In this document: piece by piece, positions 8,631-16,536 of the stretch
How the letters are laid out: each line of letters begins with the position of its first letter
Numbering within the stretch: position 1 is the first letter of the stretch
DNA from: CAYYNQ01 sp964473105
GTDB lineage: Bacteria; Sumerlaeota; Sumerlaeia; MVZB01
Assembly: GCA_964473105.1 (NCBI GenBank)
Contig: CAYYNQ010000043.1
Span: 1-38,195, forward strand
Direction: 5' to 3'
DNA: 38,195 nt
Position numbers and translations under genes: made by a program
Notes under the pieces: model-generated
What the model saw: the letters and a program-made list of their open reading frames with translations, nothing else
What the model was told of the DNA's origin: nothing
Databases searched by the model: none

Positions 8631-10190
8631 TCACCGTGCCGACTGATTAACCACCTCCATCTTCACACGGCTTAATCGCAGGGTGTAGACCGTGTCCGGC
8701 TTCACGTCCAGCAACAGGATCCGATCATCCATCCCCACCCGACCATCCCTCCAGCCCGAAATATATGAGCGAATCCGGTGTTCGCCAACGGGAATATAAT
8801 GATTTTCACTATCCAGGCGCATCCACTCATCCATCAGGACCTTGAATTCCGTGACGCCGGATGCGGCTTGGATTAGGATGGTCCCGGTATCCCGGCTGCC
8901 GATCTCCGAAAACCTCAACGGGCGGATCACAAATAGAAACGCATTCACTGTCAAAATCATAATCAGCCATGCTTGGGGAGGCGGTGCCCTCAAAAGGCAA
9001 AGAATAACCCCCAAAAGGGTTAGCATGAGCAGGAATGTGAACAGGTTCAAGTCCTGCCACCATTCACCCGGCCGCCAGACAAGCAGGCTTAACATGACAC
9101 CACACATGGCGATGACCAGGCAGTTCTTCAACCGGGGAAGGGCCGTGGGACGCAATCCAACCGCAAGGCAAGCCAGCATAAACGGGAAGGAAAACAAGTC
9201 GAAATCATACCACCATGCACTTGGCCGCCAGACTAGGAAATGTCCCGCAAAACAGGCGAAATACAGCAGTAAATGAAAATCATATCGACCGTCTATCACA
9301 TGTCTCGAACTGTCGACGAAAGGTCTCCATCGCAGTAGCATCAACCCGCCACGCGAATTCTTCAAAAGGGACAATGCACCCACGATCCCTGCAAGACCGC
9401 CATTCCAGAAAACATACTTCCATTTCACATAATCCCCCTCGGCATAAAACCAGGGCTGTGTCAGCAACAGCGACGGGCTCCCTAGTATTTCCGTCCAAGG
9501 TTCCCCAATCATGTGGGGACCCACCAGTTCCCCGGTTCCCAAATTGGTATGCCCTACAATCCACCAGATGATTAAAATCGGAATTGACGAAACCGTGACC
9601 TGCATCCACCCCCTTCCATCCAGTCTCCTTATGCGGCCTTCAGTCAGGCAGACAAACACAGCAGCAGGCAACGCAAAAAGGATGATCAGATGAAAAGACA
9701 TGACTAGCGAAAAAGTCAAGGGCAGGGTACAAACACTCCAGCATCTTTCAAGAACACGCCTGATTGCAAGCAAATGAAACAGCAATGCCGCCATCGGCAG
9801 CGCATAGGTCTCGATATGGCCGTAGAACACAGTCGTGAAACCACCGGTCGCAAAGATCATGAATCCCGTGACCGGCCTTGAGCGGTCACGAACAAGCATC
9901 CAGGCCAGAAGCAGGGCAACTGAACCAGCCAGGCATGATGTGAAATTCATGGCCAACCGCGCATTCCATCCGGCCAGATGATTTGTCAGTTGGTGCACCG
10001 CCTGAATAACGGCAAACGAAAGCATCTGTCTGCGACGCAACCATTGGCCGTCATGGATCATTCTCTCCCAATACTCGGAATCGCCTCCACTCCACTGGTT
10101 GGAACGGAACAACCAGAACCAGGCAAACCCGATCAGCGGAATCAGCGCCAGAATCCAGCGTGAACGCAGCCGATTGATTTGACATTCCAT
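8631..10190 (-). CDS. Polytopic membrane protein, GT-C-like glycosyltransferase
   Basis: This 519-residue protein has about ten hydrophobic segments. The first loop carries SGGDSEYWERM (about residues 34-44), an acidic motif at the position where GT-C enzymes hold their catalytic Asp. FYGHIETYALPMAALLFHL (about residues 122-141) is a block common in bacterial GT-C-like membrane proteins. A WRPxxWWxDxxLF motif occurs twice (about residues 321-333 and 372-384), from an internal duplication. The C-terminal 90 residues form a soluble, probably periplasmic, domain. I chose ATG 10190, preceded by GGGG. A TTG at 10226 adds 12 residues and would overlap the stop of a small upstream frame. It is encoded opposite to the two GT-C genes nearby, and its similarity to them is only topological. 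A polyprenyl-phosphate-dependent transferase is likely but not proven. Confidence 0.68.
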   Translation of the reverse strand: MECQINRLRSRWILALIPLIGFAWFWLFRSNQWSGGDSEYWERMIHDGQWLRRRQMLSFAVIQAVHQLTNHLAGWNARLAMNFTSCLAGSVALLLAWMLVRDRSRPVTGFMIFATGGFTTVFYGHIETYALPMAALLFHLLAIRRVLERCWSVCTLPLTFSLVMSFHLIILFALPAAVFVCLTEGRIRRLDGRGWMQVTVSSIPILIIWWIVGHTNLGTGELVGPHMIGEPWTEILGSPSLLLTQPWFYAEGDYVKWKYVFWNGGLAGIVGALSLLKNSRGGLMLLRWRPFVDSSRHVIDGRYDFHLLLYFACFAGHFLVWRPSAWWYDFDLFSFPFMLACLAVGLRPTALPRLKNCLVIAMCGVMLSLLVWRPGEWWQDLNLFTFLLMLTLLGVILCLLRAPPPQAWLIMILTVNAFLFVIRPLRFSEIGSRDTGTILIQAASGVTEFKVLMDEWMRLDSENHYIPVGEHRIRSYISGWRDGRVGMDDRILLLDVKPDTVYTLRLSRVKMEVVNQSAR

Positions 10191-10222
10191 CGCAACCCCA
10201 ATTTCAGTGCCCGCACCAGACG

Positions 10223-10423
10223 TCAATACGCGGTCTGGACACCGAACCTTTGTCGAAGATGACTACTCATTGTCATAATCACCGCTGAGTCTCGATCGAT
10301 CTTGTTTAAAACATCATGCAGCATCGAGATATTTATAACGTATTCCGCCTGGACTTCCGTGCATAAAGCTGAATCGACAACCCCGGGCATGTTCGACAAT
10401 CCGGGAACCCACCTATTGCTCAA
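10223..10423 (-). CDS. Doubtful 66-residue frame upstream of the GT-C-like gene
   Basis: A TTG-started frame ends with a TGA that overlaps a possible TTG start of the downstream membrane-protein gene (TTGA at 10223-10226). That is the same arrangement seen between the tandem GT-C genes, and is the only argument for it. The product (text such as EVQAEYVINISMLHDVLNKI) has no signal peptide, helix-turn-helix or family motif that I recognise, and no good ribosome site precedes it. It may be a coupled small gene, a fragment of a decayed gene, or chance. Confidence 0.2.
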   Translation of the reverse strand: MSNRWVPGLSNMPGVVDSALCTEVQAEYVINISMLHDVLNKIDRDSAVIMTMSSHLRQRFGVQTAY

Positions 10424-10558
10424 CCCCGAAGAGATATAAATATCAACTTCCCAGTGCCTCCGCTGGATCTATTATCGCTCCAACTTCAAGGAATGCCACA
10501 ACCTTCGCATCATCCGAAAGTAATGGCCGAAATTTTACATGGTTAGAATATAATAAGA

Positions 10559-10756
10559 TTATGGCGTGACGCCGTTGCTGAACAAGCCGTACTTCTGCAT
10601 CTTGTTATGCAGACTCTTACGGCTGATCCCGAGAAGGTCAACCGATTCCTGCCTGTGACCCGAAGCCTTATCAAGTGCCCACCCGATCATACGGATTTCC
10701 TCGGGCGTCACGCTCGCATCGATCCTGTCGCCTAGCATCAGCTTCGCAAAAGGCAA
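10559..10756 (-). pseudogene. Orphan Fis-type helix-turn-helix fragment (C-terminus of an NtrC-family regulator)
   Basis: The 65-residue frame matches the DNA-binding tail of sigma-54 enhancer-binding proteins: EEIRMIGWALDKASGHRQ, then SVDLLGISRKSLHNKMQKYG. This compares with the family pattern of a long helix, 'G.....A..LGISR.TL..K...YG', and a stop shortly after. The receiver and AAA+ domains that should precede it are absent, because a TGA lies directly upstream of the TTG at 10756. In another frame a short ATG frame at about 10774, with an AAGGA ribosome-like site, ends in a TGATG overlap with Met-7 of this frame. That could let a stand-alone Fis-like peptide be made. I favour a gene remnant in a decaying region. 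Confidence 0.45.
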
Positions 10757-11187
10757 TCCTCATGATAATTCATGTCCTTTTTTATCAATATTATACAGTA
10801 ATTCTCTAAGCTAATATACCTGTCTTGGCCGAGTCATTCCACAAGTTCATAACTAGGCTGCCCGACAATTCATAATGGGGATAAAATGTGGTTCGCTAGA
10901 TCCCGGGCAAGGGGCCAGCAAACCCTTGGCGACACCACGGATTTCGTCCATTTCACCCTGCCATACTTCTCCGCTGAAAGCGCCCCGGTTTACAATCCCA
11001 ATTGCTGCGTCTCTTCATGCTGGCGGGGCGTTACAATCTGACGCTGCGTACCCCTCATCATTCGGAATGTCGATAATCCCGGCGTTGGTCAACTTTGATT
11101 CGTGATTGCAGCCATCTTTGAATTGGTTAACATATGATCTTGGTCCATGGATATTCATAGATTTTCATCTGAAGGGAACCTGTCTAC
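10757..11187. other. Intergenic stretch without an intact gene
   Basis: About 430 bases between the Fis-like fragment and the HIT gene contain no credible complete gene. A plus-strand frame at 10875-11105 has poor protein-like composition. On the minus strand around 10880-11100, interrupted text such as IIDIPNDEGYAASDC and AIGIVNRGAFSGEVW is faintly reminiscent of GAF-domain sequence. It could be a remnant of a regulatory protein, but stops interrupt it. The bases just before 11188 (AAGGGAACC) give the HIT gene a ribosome site. Confidence 0.3.
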
Positions 11188-11610
11188 ATGGTCACATTGT
11201 TTACACGTATCATTGAGGGGGAACTACCCGGACGGTTTGTCTGGAAGGACGACCTTTGTGTCGCCTTCCTAACCATCCAGCCGATAAGGCCCGGACATAC
11301 GCTTGTTGTGCCCAGGGTCGAGGTGGATCACTGGATTGACCTAAAACCGGATTTGCTCTCGCACCTAGCTCAGACCTCGCAGACAATCGGAAAGGCTATC
11401 CATACTATCTGGAATCCGGAAAAAATCGCCCTTTACCTAGTAGGGGTCGAGGTCCCCCATGTTCATTTCCACGTGTCCCCGATCTGGAACATGGAGGACA
11501 TACGTTTTGATCTTGCCGACACCAAAGCAACAGCCGTATCCATGAATGATGCAGCTGACAGAATCCGCATCGAACTGAAACATATGGGTTGTGACAGTGT
11601 TTCCGAATGA
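11188..11610 (+). CDS. HIT family protein (histidine-triad nucleotide-binding hydrolase)
   Basis: This 140-residue protein opens with TLFTRIIEGELPGRFVWKDD and continues VAFLTIQPIRPGHTLVVPR (about residues 28-46). The signature is a histidine triad, HVHFHVSP (about residues 91-98), preceded by VEVP. The family hydrolyses nucleotide phosphoramidates or dinucleotides such as ApnA, using the middle histidine. ATG 11188 has AAGGGA at a suitable distance. The last residues (GCDSVSE) overlap a reading frame belonging to a truncated phosphatase gene, and the GCD text resembles the GGD that begins SpoIIE-type phosphatase cores. The natural HIT tail may therefore have been altered by the deletion that joined the two genes. 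The catalytic part is complete. Confidence 0.9.
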   Translation: MVTLFTRIIEGELPGRFVWKDDLCVAFLTIQPIRPGHTLVVPRVEVDHWIDLKPDLLSHLAQTSQTIGKAIHTIWNPEKIALYLVGVEVPHVHFHVSPIWNMEDIRFDLADTKATAVSMNDAADRIRIELKHMGCDSVSE

Positions 11611-12187
11611 TGATGCAGACCTTGTGGTGGCTGATGTCTCCGGAAAAGGTGTAGCGGCCGCGCTACTCATTGCTTCGGTACGTGCAGCAGTGCAAGTCGA
11701 ACTCAGAAATCTTTAGGACAATAGCCTCATCCCGGTTATGGACCGTCTCAACCAGATGGTCTGCCGTGATACCAAGTACAATATGTTTGTGACCCTCGTG
11801 CTCGCAGTACTTGAACCGCACACGCGCCAACTGACCTATGTCAACGCGGGACATATCCAGCCTGTCTACTGGTCACCCGCATCGGGGCACAAGAGACTGG
11901 AGAGTGGTGGATGTTTCTTCGGGATCATGCCTGAAACCCCCTATGAGCAGGAATCTATTGAACTTGAACCCGGATCAAGTGTTGCTTTCTTCACCGATGG
12001 CATTACCGATGCCCTCAATGAGAGGGAAGAAATGTTTGGAGTGGAAAGGCTCGAGAAACTGATCACCCGATCAGGAAAAATCAGCTCCTCGAATCTGTGC
12101 AGCCTCTTGCTCAACGAAATCAGCGCATTCCGTGGAAACCGTAATGTTTTTGACGACCTGACCATGCTGATGATCCGGTCGATATAA
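11597..12187 (+). pseudogene. Truncated SpoIIE/RsbU-type PP2C phosphatase with internal stop
   Basis: From GTG 11597 one frame reads VFPNDDADLVVADVSGKG (a core PP2C/SpoIIE block), ALLIASVRAAVQVE, then an in-frame TAG at 11714-11716. The same frame continues through NQMVCRDTKYNMFVTLVLAV, YVNAGHIQPVYW, VAFFTDGITDALN, MFGVERLE and FDDLTMLMI to TAA at 12187. These blocks are the ordered motifs of the serine/threonine phosphatases of partner-switching stress and anti-sigma pathways, with several metal-binding Asp residues retained. Missing are the N-terminal sensor domain and the intact first Asp motif. TAG is used as a true stop elsewhere in the window (apt, rpoC), so recoding is unlikely. A 149-residue product could still start at ATG 11738, but it would lack half the active site. 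It overlaps the HIT gene end by about 14 bases. Confidence 0.75.
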
Positions 12188-12383
12188 AAAGGATACGCCA
12201 CCAACTCACTGAATCAAGTGAGTGACGATGCTTTCCGATTCTAGGGCCGATTCCCACCCCGATGAAAACATGAAGCCCACGGGGTTTTGGCTTTCATCTT
12301 CGGGTTCCATCCGATAAGAATAGATCAGAAAAACCGCAGCGCAGGAGTGCGGGAACCCCCGTCCATGGAGAGGAATGCAGTCA

Positions 12384-13688
12384 ATGGCCACCAAGAAACA
12401 CATTAAGGAAAAACATTCGGTCCGTGCCGGCGTCATTGGACTGGGTTATGTCGGCCTGCCGCTCGCCGTCGAGATGGCCCGTGCAGGCTTCAAAACTGTC
12501 GGCTTCGATATCAGTCCTGAAAAGACGGAAAGCATCAACCAAGGTCGGTCCTATATCGAGGACATCCCCGAAAACAAGCTGGCTCCCCTCATCCGCAAGG
12601 GTCGTATCCGTGCGACAACCGATTTCTCAGAATTGGGAATGGTCGACCTGATCAGCATCTGCGTGCCAACCCCCCTTCGCAAGACCAAGGATCCTGATAT
12701 ATCCTATATTCTCGCGGCGGTTGATCAAATCAAACGCAACTTGCGCAAGGGACAGGTCATTGTCCTAGAAAGCACCACCTACCCCGGCACCACCAATGAA
12801 GCCGTACTACCGGTGCTCGAATCCACGGGCCTCAAGGTAGGGCATGATTTCTTTCTCGCCTTCTCACCCGAACGTGTAGACCCCGGCAACCCGAAATGGA
12901 AAACACACAATACCCCCAAGATCATCGGGGGCATCACCAAAGCATGCAACCGAAATGTCAAGAAACTCTATGGCAGGATCTTCAGACACGTTGTGCCGGT
13001 CAGCTCGACACGGGCGGCCGAGATGGTGAAGCTGCTTGAAAACACGTTCCGCAGCGTCAATATAGGAATGGTCAACGAGATGGCCCTGATGTGCAACAAG
13101 CTCAACCTCGATATCTGGGAAATCATCGAGGCCGCGGCCACGAAGCCCTTCGGATTCATGCCGTTCTTCCCCGGTCCCGGGCTGGGTGGTCACTGCATTC
13201 CGATTGATCCTCATTATCTCTCGTGGAAACTGAAGACGCTCAACTATCAGGCCCGGTTTATCGAAATGGCCGCACAAATCAACGGATCAATGCCTGAGTA
13301 CGTCGTCGACAAGGTTGCCGGCGCTCTCAACGGGCACGCCAAGGCCGTCAATGGATCCAACGTCCTGATTTTGGGTGTTGCATACAAGAAAAACATCAGT
13401 GATGTAAGGGAGAGCCCGGCTCTGGACATTATCATGATGCTCCAAGAACGCGGCGCAATAATCAGTTATCACGACCCCTTTGTACCGACCATCAAGGAGC
13501 ACGGACTGGAGCTGAAAAATGTCGCGTTGACCGATGTCCGGCTCCGTAGGGCCGATTGCGTCGTCGTCGTCACCGATCATGACTCTTTTAAGGCAGACCG
13601 GATCGTCCGTACGGCAAAATTGATCATCGATACCCGCAACATAACCGGTGGCGTCAGCAATCCAAAGGCTGAGATCATCAAAGTTTGA
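12384..13688 (+). CDS. UDP-glucose/UDP-N-acetylglucosamine 6-dehydrogenase family protein
   Basis: This 434-residue enzyme oxidises the C6 alcohol of a UDP-sugar to a uronic acid with two NAD. The Rossmann motif GVIGLGYVGLPLA lies at about residues 17-29. VPTPL is at about residue 94. SPERVDPGNPKWKTHNTPKI (about residues 160-179) and KLLENTFRSVNIGMVNE (about residues 214-230) are typical of the WbpA/UDP-GlcNAc dehydrogenase branch. The catalytic cysteine is in GPGLGGHCIPIDPHYLSWK. The C-terminal NAD/UDP domain has LGVAYKKNISDVRESPA. I place the start at ATG 12384 because AGGA then lies nine bases upstream; ATG 12375 has that site touching it. It supplies an acidic sugar nucleotide for surface polysaccharide, consistent with several glycosyltransferase genes in the window. 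The exact substrate is not decided by sequence reading. Confidence 0.9.
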   Translation: MATKKHIKEKHSVRAGVIGLGYVGLPLAVEMARAGFKTVGFDISPEKTESINQGRSYIEDIPENKLAPLIRKGRIRATTDFSELGMVDLISICVPTPLRKTKDPDISYILAAVDQIKRNLRKGQVIVLESTTYPGTTNEAVLPVLESTGLKVGHDFFLAFSPERVDPGNPKWKTHNTPKIIGGITKACNRNVKKLYGRIFRHVVPVSSTRAAEMVKLLENTFRSVNIGMVNEMALMCNKLNLDIWEIIEAAATKPFGFMPFFPGPGLGGHCIPIDPHYLSWKLKTLNYQARFIEMAAQINGSMPEYVVDKVAGALNGHAKAVNGSNVLILGVAYKKNISDVRESPALDIIMMLQERGAIISYHDPFVPTIKEHGLELKNVALTDVRLRRADCVVVVTDHDSFKADRIVRTAKLIIDTRNITGGVSNPKAEIIKV

Positions 13689-14020
13689 CACTGTTATATT
13701 AAATCTTATGATGATCGGGCTAGCAAAAGGCGCCTGTTGCGCCCGAAGATTTCGTTTCAGGATTCATCCATGCCAGGAAATACAATTTTATCCCTTATGA
13801 TTCGTCATGATGCCGACAACAGAATCAAATTGGAAAAACCGACACACAGACAGAACACCAACATAGATCTTGAATTCATGATGATAATGGGGCCATAATC
13901 AATAAACGCCTGAGACAAAAGTCAAAGGATTGCGCCCGTGGCTGGATGGTTGGATACCTTCTCGACCGAGAGGGGCAGGCTTGGCCGGGAATGCGCCCGT
14001 AACATGCATGGATATCGTGC
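13689..14020. other. Intergenic region with small hairpins
   Basis: No gene is seen between the dehydrogenase and the secreted-protein gene. GGCGC at 13729-13733 pairs with GCGCC at 13739-13743 across a CTGTT loop, 41 bases after the dehydrogenase stop. It lacks a U-run, so it is at best a weak terminator. A second hairpin (13957-13963 with 13968-13974, loop GACC) lies about 50 bases before the next gene and could sit in its 5' untranslated leader. Confidence 0.3.
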
Positions 14021-15004
14021 ATGATTGAAGGCATCTTAACTGCAGTGATCTCAACTCATAAAAATTGGATAAAATACAAAGTGAATCATTTTTTCAAGGC
14101 CCTAACGGGAGTTCTGATTTTAAGCTTCGCCTTGACTTTCAACGTCAACTCGGCCGCGCTGCTATACGAAGATTTCCAGAGTGTGATACCAGGCAGCGAG
14201 GTCTTTCCAAGTGGATGGGACTATAACATTGAAGTGGACATGGGTGTGGCGGATGCCGGTACAATTGATTACGGGGACGGGGATATCGGCGCATATTGCC
14301 GTGGGCCATCCGCCCCGGGTAGTTCGAATCACGTCACCATGTTCGGTTACACCGCTTCCGCATTCACCCGTGAGAATAACCTGCGTTGCACATTTGCAGT
14401 CTTCAACGGACAGGGCAGTGCCCTTGAGGGAGCCTGGGCTGCGCCAGGTGAGGGCATCCAGGGAAGTTGGAACGATACAGGTGGAGCACCCGGTGTGCAT
14501 ACCGTCATGCCCGGCGGCGGGCCGTTCCACCTCCCGGGAACCATTGCCAAGGCTCAGTCCGATCCATCCGGCTTAACCAACAGTGGCACAGGACTCTTCA
14601 ACTCGGTCAAAATCATCCGAGACTGGAATTTCGCAACCAATGGCGTGGGCTTTGATTCGAGATGTGACCCTTGGAGACCGGCCGGGGCGAATGTCATGTC
14701 AGAGGCATTTCATGATGCTTTCCGGCACGCAGTCAACAAACAAACGGCTGTCTATATACGTGCATGGCTCGATGATTCACAGGGCGGCCGGGTAGAATGG
14801 TCCAACGACAGCATGCAGACCTGGAACCCGGATGTGGACAATTCGGGCACTGGCTGCGATAATGATCCCACGGTTGAAATCGCCTTTAATACCTACGCGG
14901 GTGCCATCATCATTGATGAGGTTATCGTTGAGGATGACAACAACATATTCGACGGCCCCCCGACCCCTCCCAGCCAAGCCCGGGACTGGTCGATTTATAA
15001 CTGA
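14021..15004 (+). CDS. Secreted protein of unknown function
   Basis: This 327-residue protein has a signal peptide: a basic start (about residues 14-27), then the hydrophobic core ALTGVLILSFALTF, and a likely cleavage after NVNSA (about residue 45). The mature part begins LLYEDFQSVIPGSEVFPSGW, a pattern common at the start of extracellular jelly-roll or concanavalin-like lectin domains. It is rich in Gly, Asp and aromatic residues. A late block, VEIAFNTYAGAIIIDEVIVED, looks like the closing strands of such a domain. Four cysteines in the mature part could form disulphides. No catalytic motif, sorting signal or anchor is visible. The start is uncertain: GTG near 14081 would give a shorter, more standard signal peptide, and no clear ribosome site precedes either. 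It could be a substrate of the secretion system hinted at elsewhere in the window, but that is a guess. Confidence 0.6.
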   Translation: MIEGILTAVISTHKNWIKYKVNHFFKALTGVLILSFALTFNVNSAALLYEDFQSVIPGSEVFPSGWDYNIEVDMGVADAGTIDYGDGDIGAYCRGPSAPGSSNHVTMFGYTASAFTRENNLRCTFAVFNGQGSALEGAWAAPGEGIQGSWNDTGGAPGVHTVMPGGGPFHLPGTIAKAQSDPSGLTNSGTGLFNSVKIIRDWNFATNGVGFDSRCDPWRPAGANVMSEAFHDAFRHAVNKQTAVYIRAWLDDSQGGRVEWSNDSMQTWNPDVDNSGTGCDNDPTVEIAFNTYAGAIIIDEVIVEDDNNIFDGPPTPPSQARDWSIYN

Positions 15005-15078
15005 ATCCCGAACCTGTAACCGGATGGCTCGGTGATCATTTATCTTTTATCCCGGATTGATCGAAAACCATCCCCAAA

Positions 15079-15123
15079 TAAAAATCGACGGTTTTCACGA
15101 CCGGTTGCAGTGGATGTCCGGTC
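15079..15123 (-). terminator. Candidate terminator after ilvC
   Basis: On the minus strand, GACCGG pairs with CCGGTC across a 13-base loop starting 10 bases after the ilvC stop. An A/T-rich TTTTTATTT tract follows about 13 bases later. The spacer between stem and T-run makes this imperfect. Confidence 0.33.
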
Positions 15124-15132
15124 TTTGTGATC

Positions 15133-16125
15133 TTACTTCTTTAACCAACTCATGTTGCCACGTACTTCCGCGCCAACCTTCTCGATCTGGTGCTCCTGAC
15201 CTATCCGTCGAATCGCCTTGAACGAAGCCATCCGGGCACGTGCCTCCAGGATCCACTCCCGTGCAAACTGTCCGGTTTGGATCTCGTTCAGGATCCGCTT
15301 CATTTCAGCCTTCGTCTCCGAAGTCACAACCCGCGGACCGCGTGTCACATCACCATACTCGGCCGTGTTGGAGATTGAGGACCGCATGTTTGCAATCCCA
15401 CCCTCATAGATCAGGTCGACAATGAGTTTCACCTCGTGACAGCATTCGAAATACGCCATCTCCGGGCTATACCCCCCCTCGACCAGCGTTTCAAACCCGG
15501 CTTTGATAAGAGACGTCAACCCGCCACACAACACCACCTGTTCGCCAAACAAATCGGTTTCGGTCTCCTCCCTGAATGTCGTTTCGTAAACACCCGCACG
15601 CGTCCCTCCCACGCCCTTGGCATTGGCCAAGGCCAACTGCTTGGCATTACCTGACGCGTTCTGGAAAACCGCAATCAATGCCGGCACACCACTACCCTCG
15701 ACAAAAGTACGTCGAACCAGGTGACCCGGACCCTTCGGGGCGGTCATCCATACATCCACATCCGCTGGCGGAACGATCTGATTGAAATGAATGTTGAACC
15801 CATGACTGAAAACCAGCGCCTTGCTCGAGTCAAGATGCGGCGCTATATCACGTTCATACAGTTCGGCTTGGACCTCGTCCGGTACCAAGATCTTGATAAT
15901 GTCAGCCTTCCGGGCAACCTCCGCCGCGCTCATCACATCAAACCCATGTTCAACCGCCAGGTCATAATTTGCCCCGCCCTTGCGCTGGCCAATGATCACA
16001 CTCATCCCGCTGTCACGCAAGTTTTGGGCTTGGGCATGACCCTGGCTCCCATAACCGACGATCCCGAACGTCTTGCCTTCAAGCAAACCTAGATCTGCAT
16101 CGTCGTCGTAATATAATCTCGGCAT
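15133..16125 (-). CDS. ilvC: Ketol-acid reductoisomerase (class I)
   Basis: This 330-residue enzyme catalyses the isomerisation and reduction of acetolactate or acetohydroxybutyrate in valine, leucine and isoleucine synthesis. The dinucleotide fold opens with GKTFGIVGYGSQGHAQAQNL (about residues 17-36). The cofactor-selecting loop reads IGQRKGGANYDLAVEHGF. The metal-binding knotted domain has GVYETTFREETETDLFGEQ, CGGL and YFECCHEVKLIVDLIYEGG. Length and motifs fit the short class I form. ATG 16125 is preceded by GGGAG at about ten bases. A consensus TATAAT lies about 100 bases upstream. It stands alone, without ilvB/ilvN nearby, and is divergent from the pseudopilin cassette. Confidence 0.97.
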   Translation of the reverse strand: MPRLYYDDDADLGLLEGKTFGIVGYGSQGHAQAQNLRDSGMSVIIGQRKGGANYDLAVEHGFDVMSAAEVARKADIIKILVPDEVQAELYERDIAPHLDSSKALVFSHGFNIHFNQIVPPADVDVWMTAPKGPGHLVRRTFVEGSGVPALIAVFQNASGNAKQLALANAKGVGGTRAGVYETTFREETETDLFGEQVVLCGGLTSLIKAGFETLVEGGYSPEMAYFECCHEVKLIVDLIYEGGIANMRSSISNTAEYGDVTRGPRVVTSETKAEMKRILNEIQTGQFAREWILEARARMASFKAIRRIGQEHQIEKVGAEVRGNMSWLKK

Positions 16126-16536
16126 AATTTATTGCTCCCGTCCTTTTGATCCATCACGCGTTGCCCGGAGATGAAACTCCAAACCGGGCGTCTGCGCCGT
16201 CTGCAACAGCATACAAAGCGGAATACACTATTATACTGGACTCATGAAACTCAAGCACAAATGATCCGCAAACCCCTTAAAGACCCGACCTAGATCCCGG
16301 GCATCATGGCAGTAATCTTTTCATATCACGAAACCACAAGCCCATCCGGAATCGGCCCGATCTCAAAATACGACCGGGAAGTCCGTCCCGCCGATGTTCC
16401 ATTGACACATGGGATGAGGAGTTATAAGTTTATAGGGAAGGCTTAAACCTTCATATTGTTGGATTTAAACCAAGACAGGACGAGGGCCGATCCAGCAGTG
16501 GACTTGCCAGTATGGGTTCGCCCCGGCACAGGGAAT
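16126..16536. promoter_or_regulatory. Divergent region between ilvC and the pseudopilin cassette; ilvC promoter
   Basis: On the minus strand a perfect TATAAT lies at 16230-16235, giving a leader of about 95 bases for ilvC. No strong -35 stands 17 bases upstream. The leader contains GCCCGG pairing with CCGGGC around an inner GGAG/CTCC stem (roughly 16165-16190), a possible control hairpin without a U-run. No matching promoter was found by eye for gspH, whose AGGG ribosome site directly precedes ATG 16537. Confidence 0.4.

Noticed and set aside
10875..11105. Plus-strand frame of 76 residues
   Set aside because: Composition is not protein-like, there is no ribosome site, and the minus strand reads slightly more like decayed coding text.
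11714..11716. Stop-codon recoding (TAG read as an amino acid) in the phosphatase frame
   Set aside because: Intact genes in the same window (apt, rpoC, the GT4 gene) end with TAG, so a pseudogene explains the internal TAG better.
12206..12436. Minus-strand frame of 76 residues
   Set aside because: It runs into the start of the dehydrogenase gene on the other strand and has no recognisable content.
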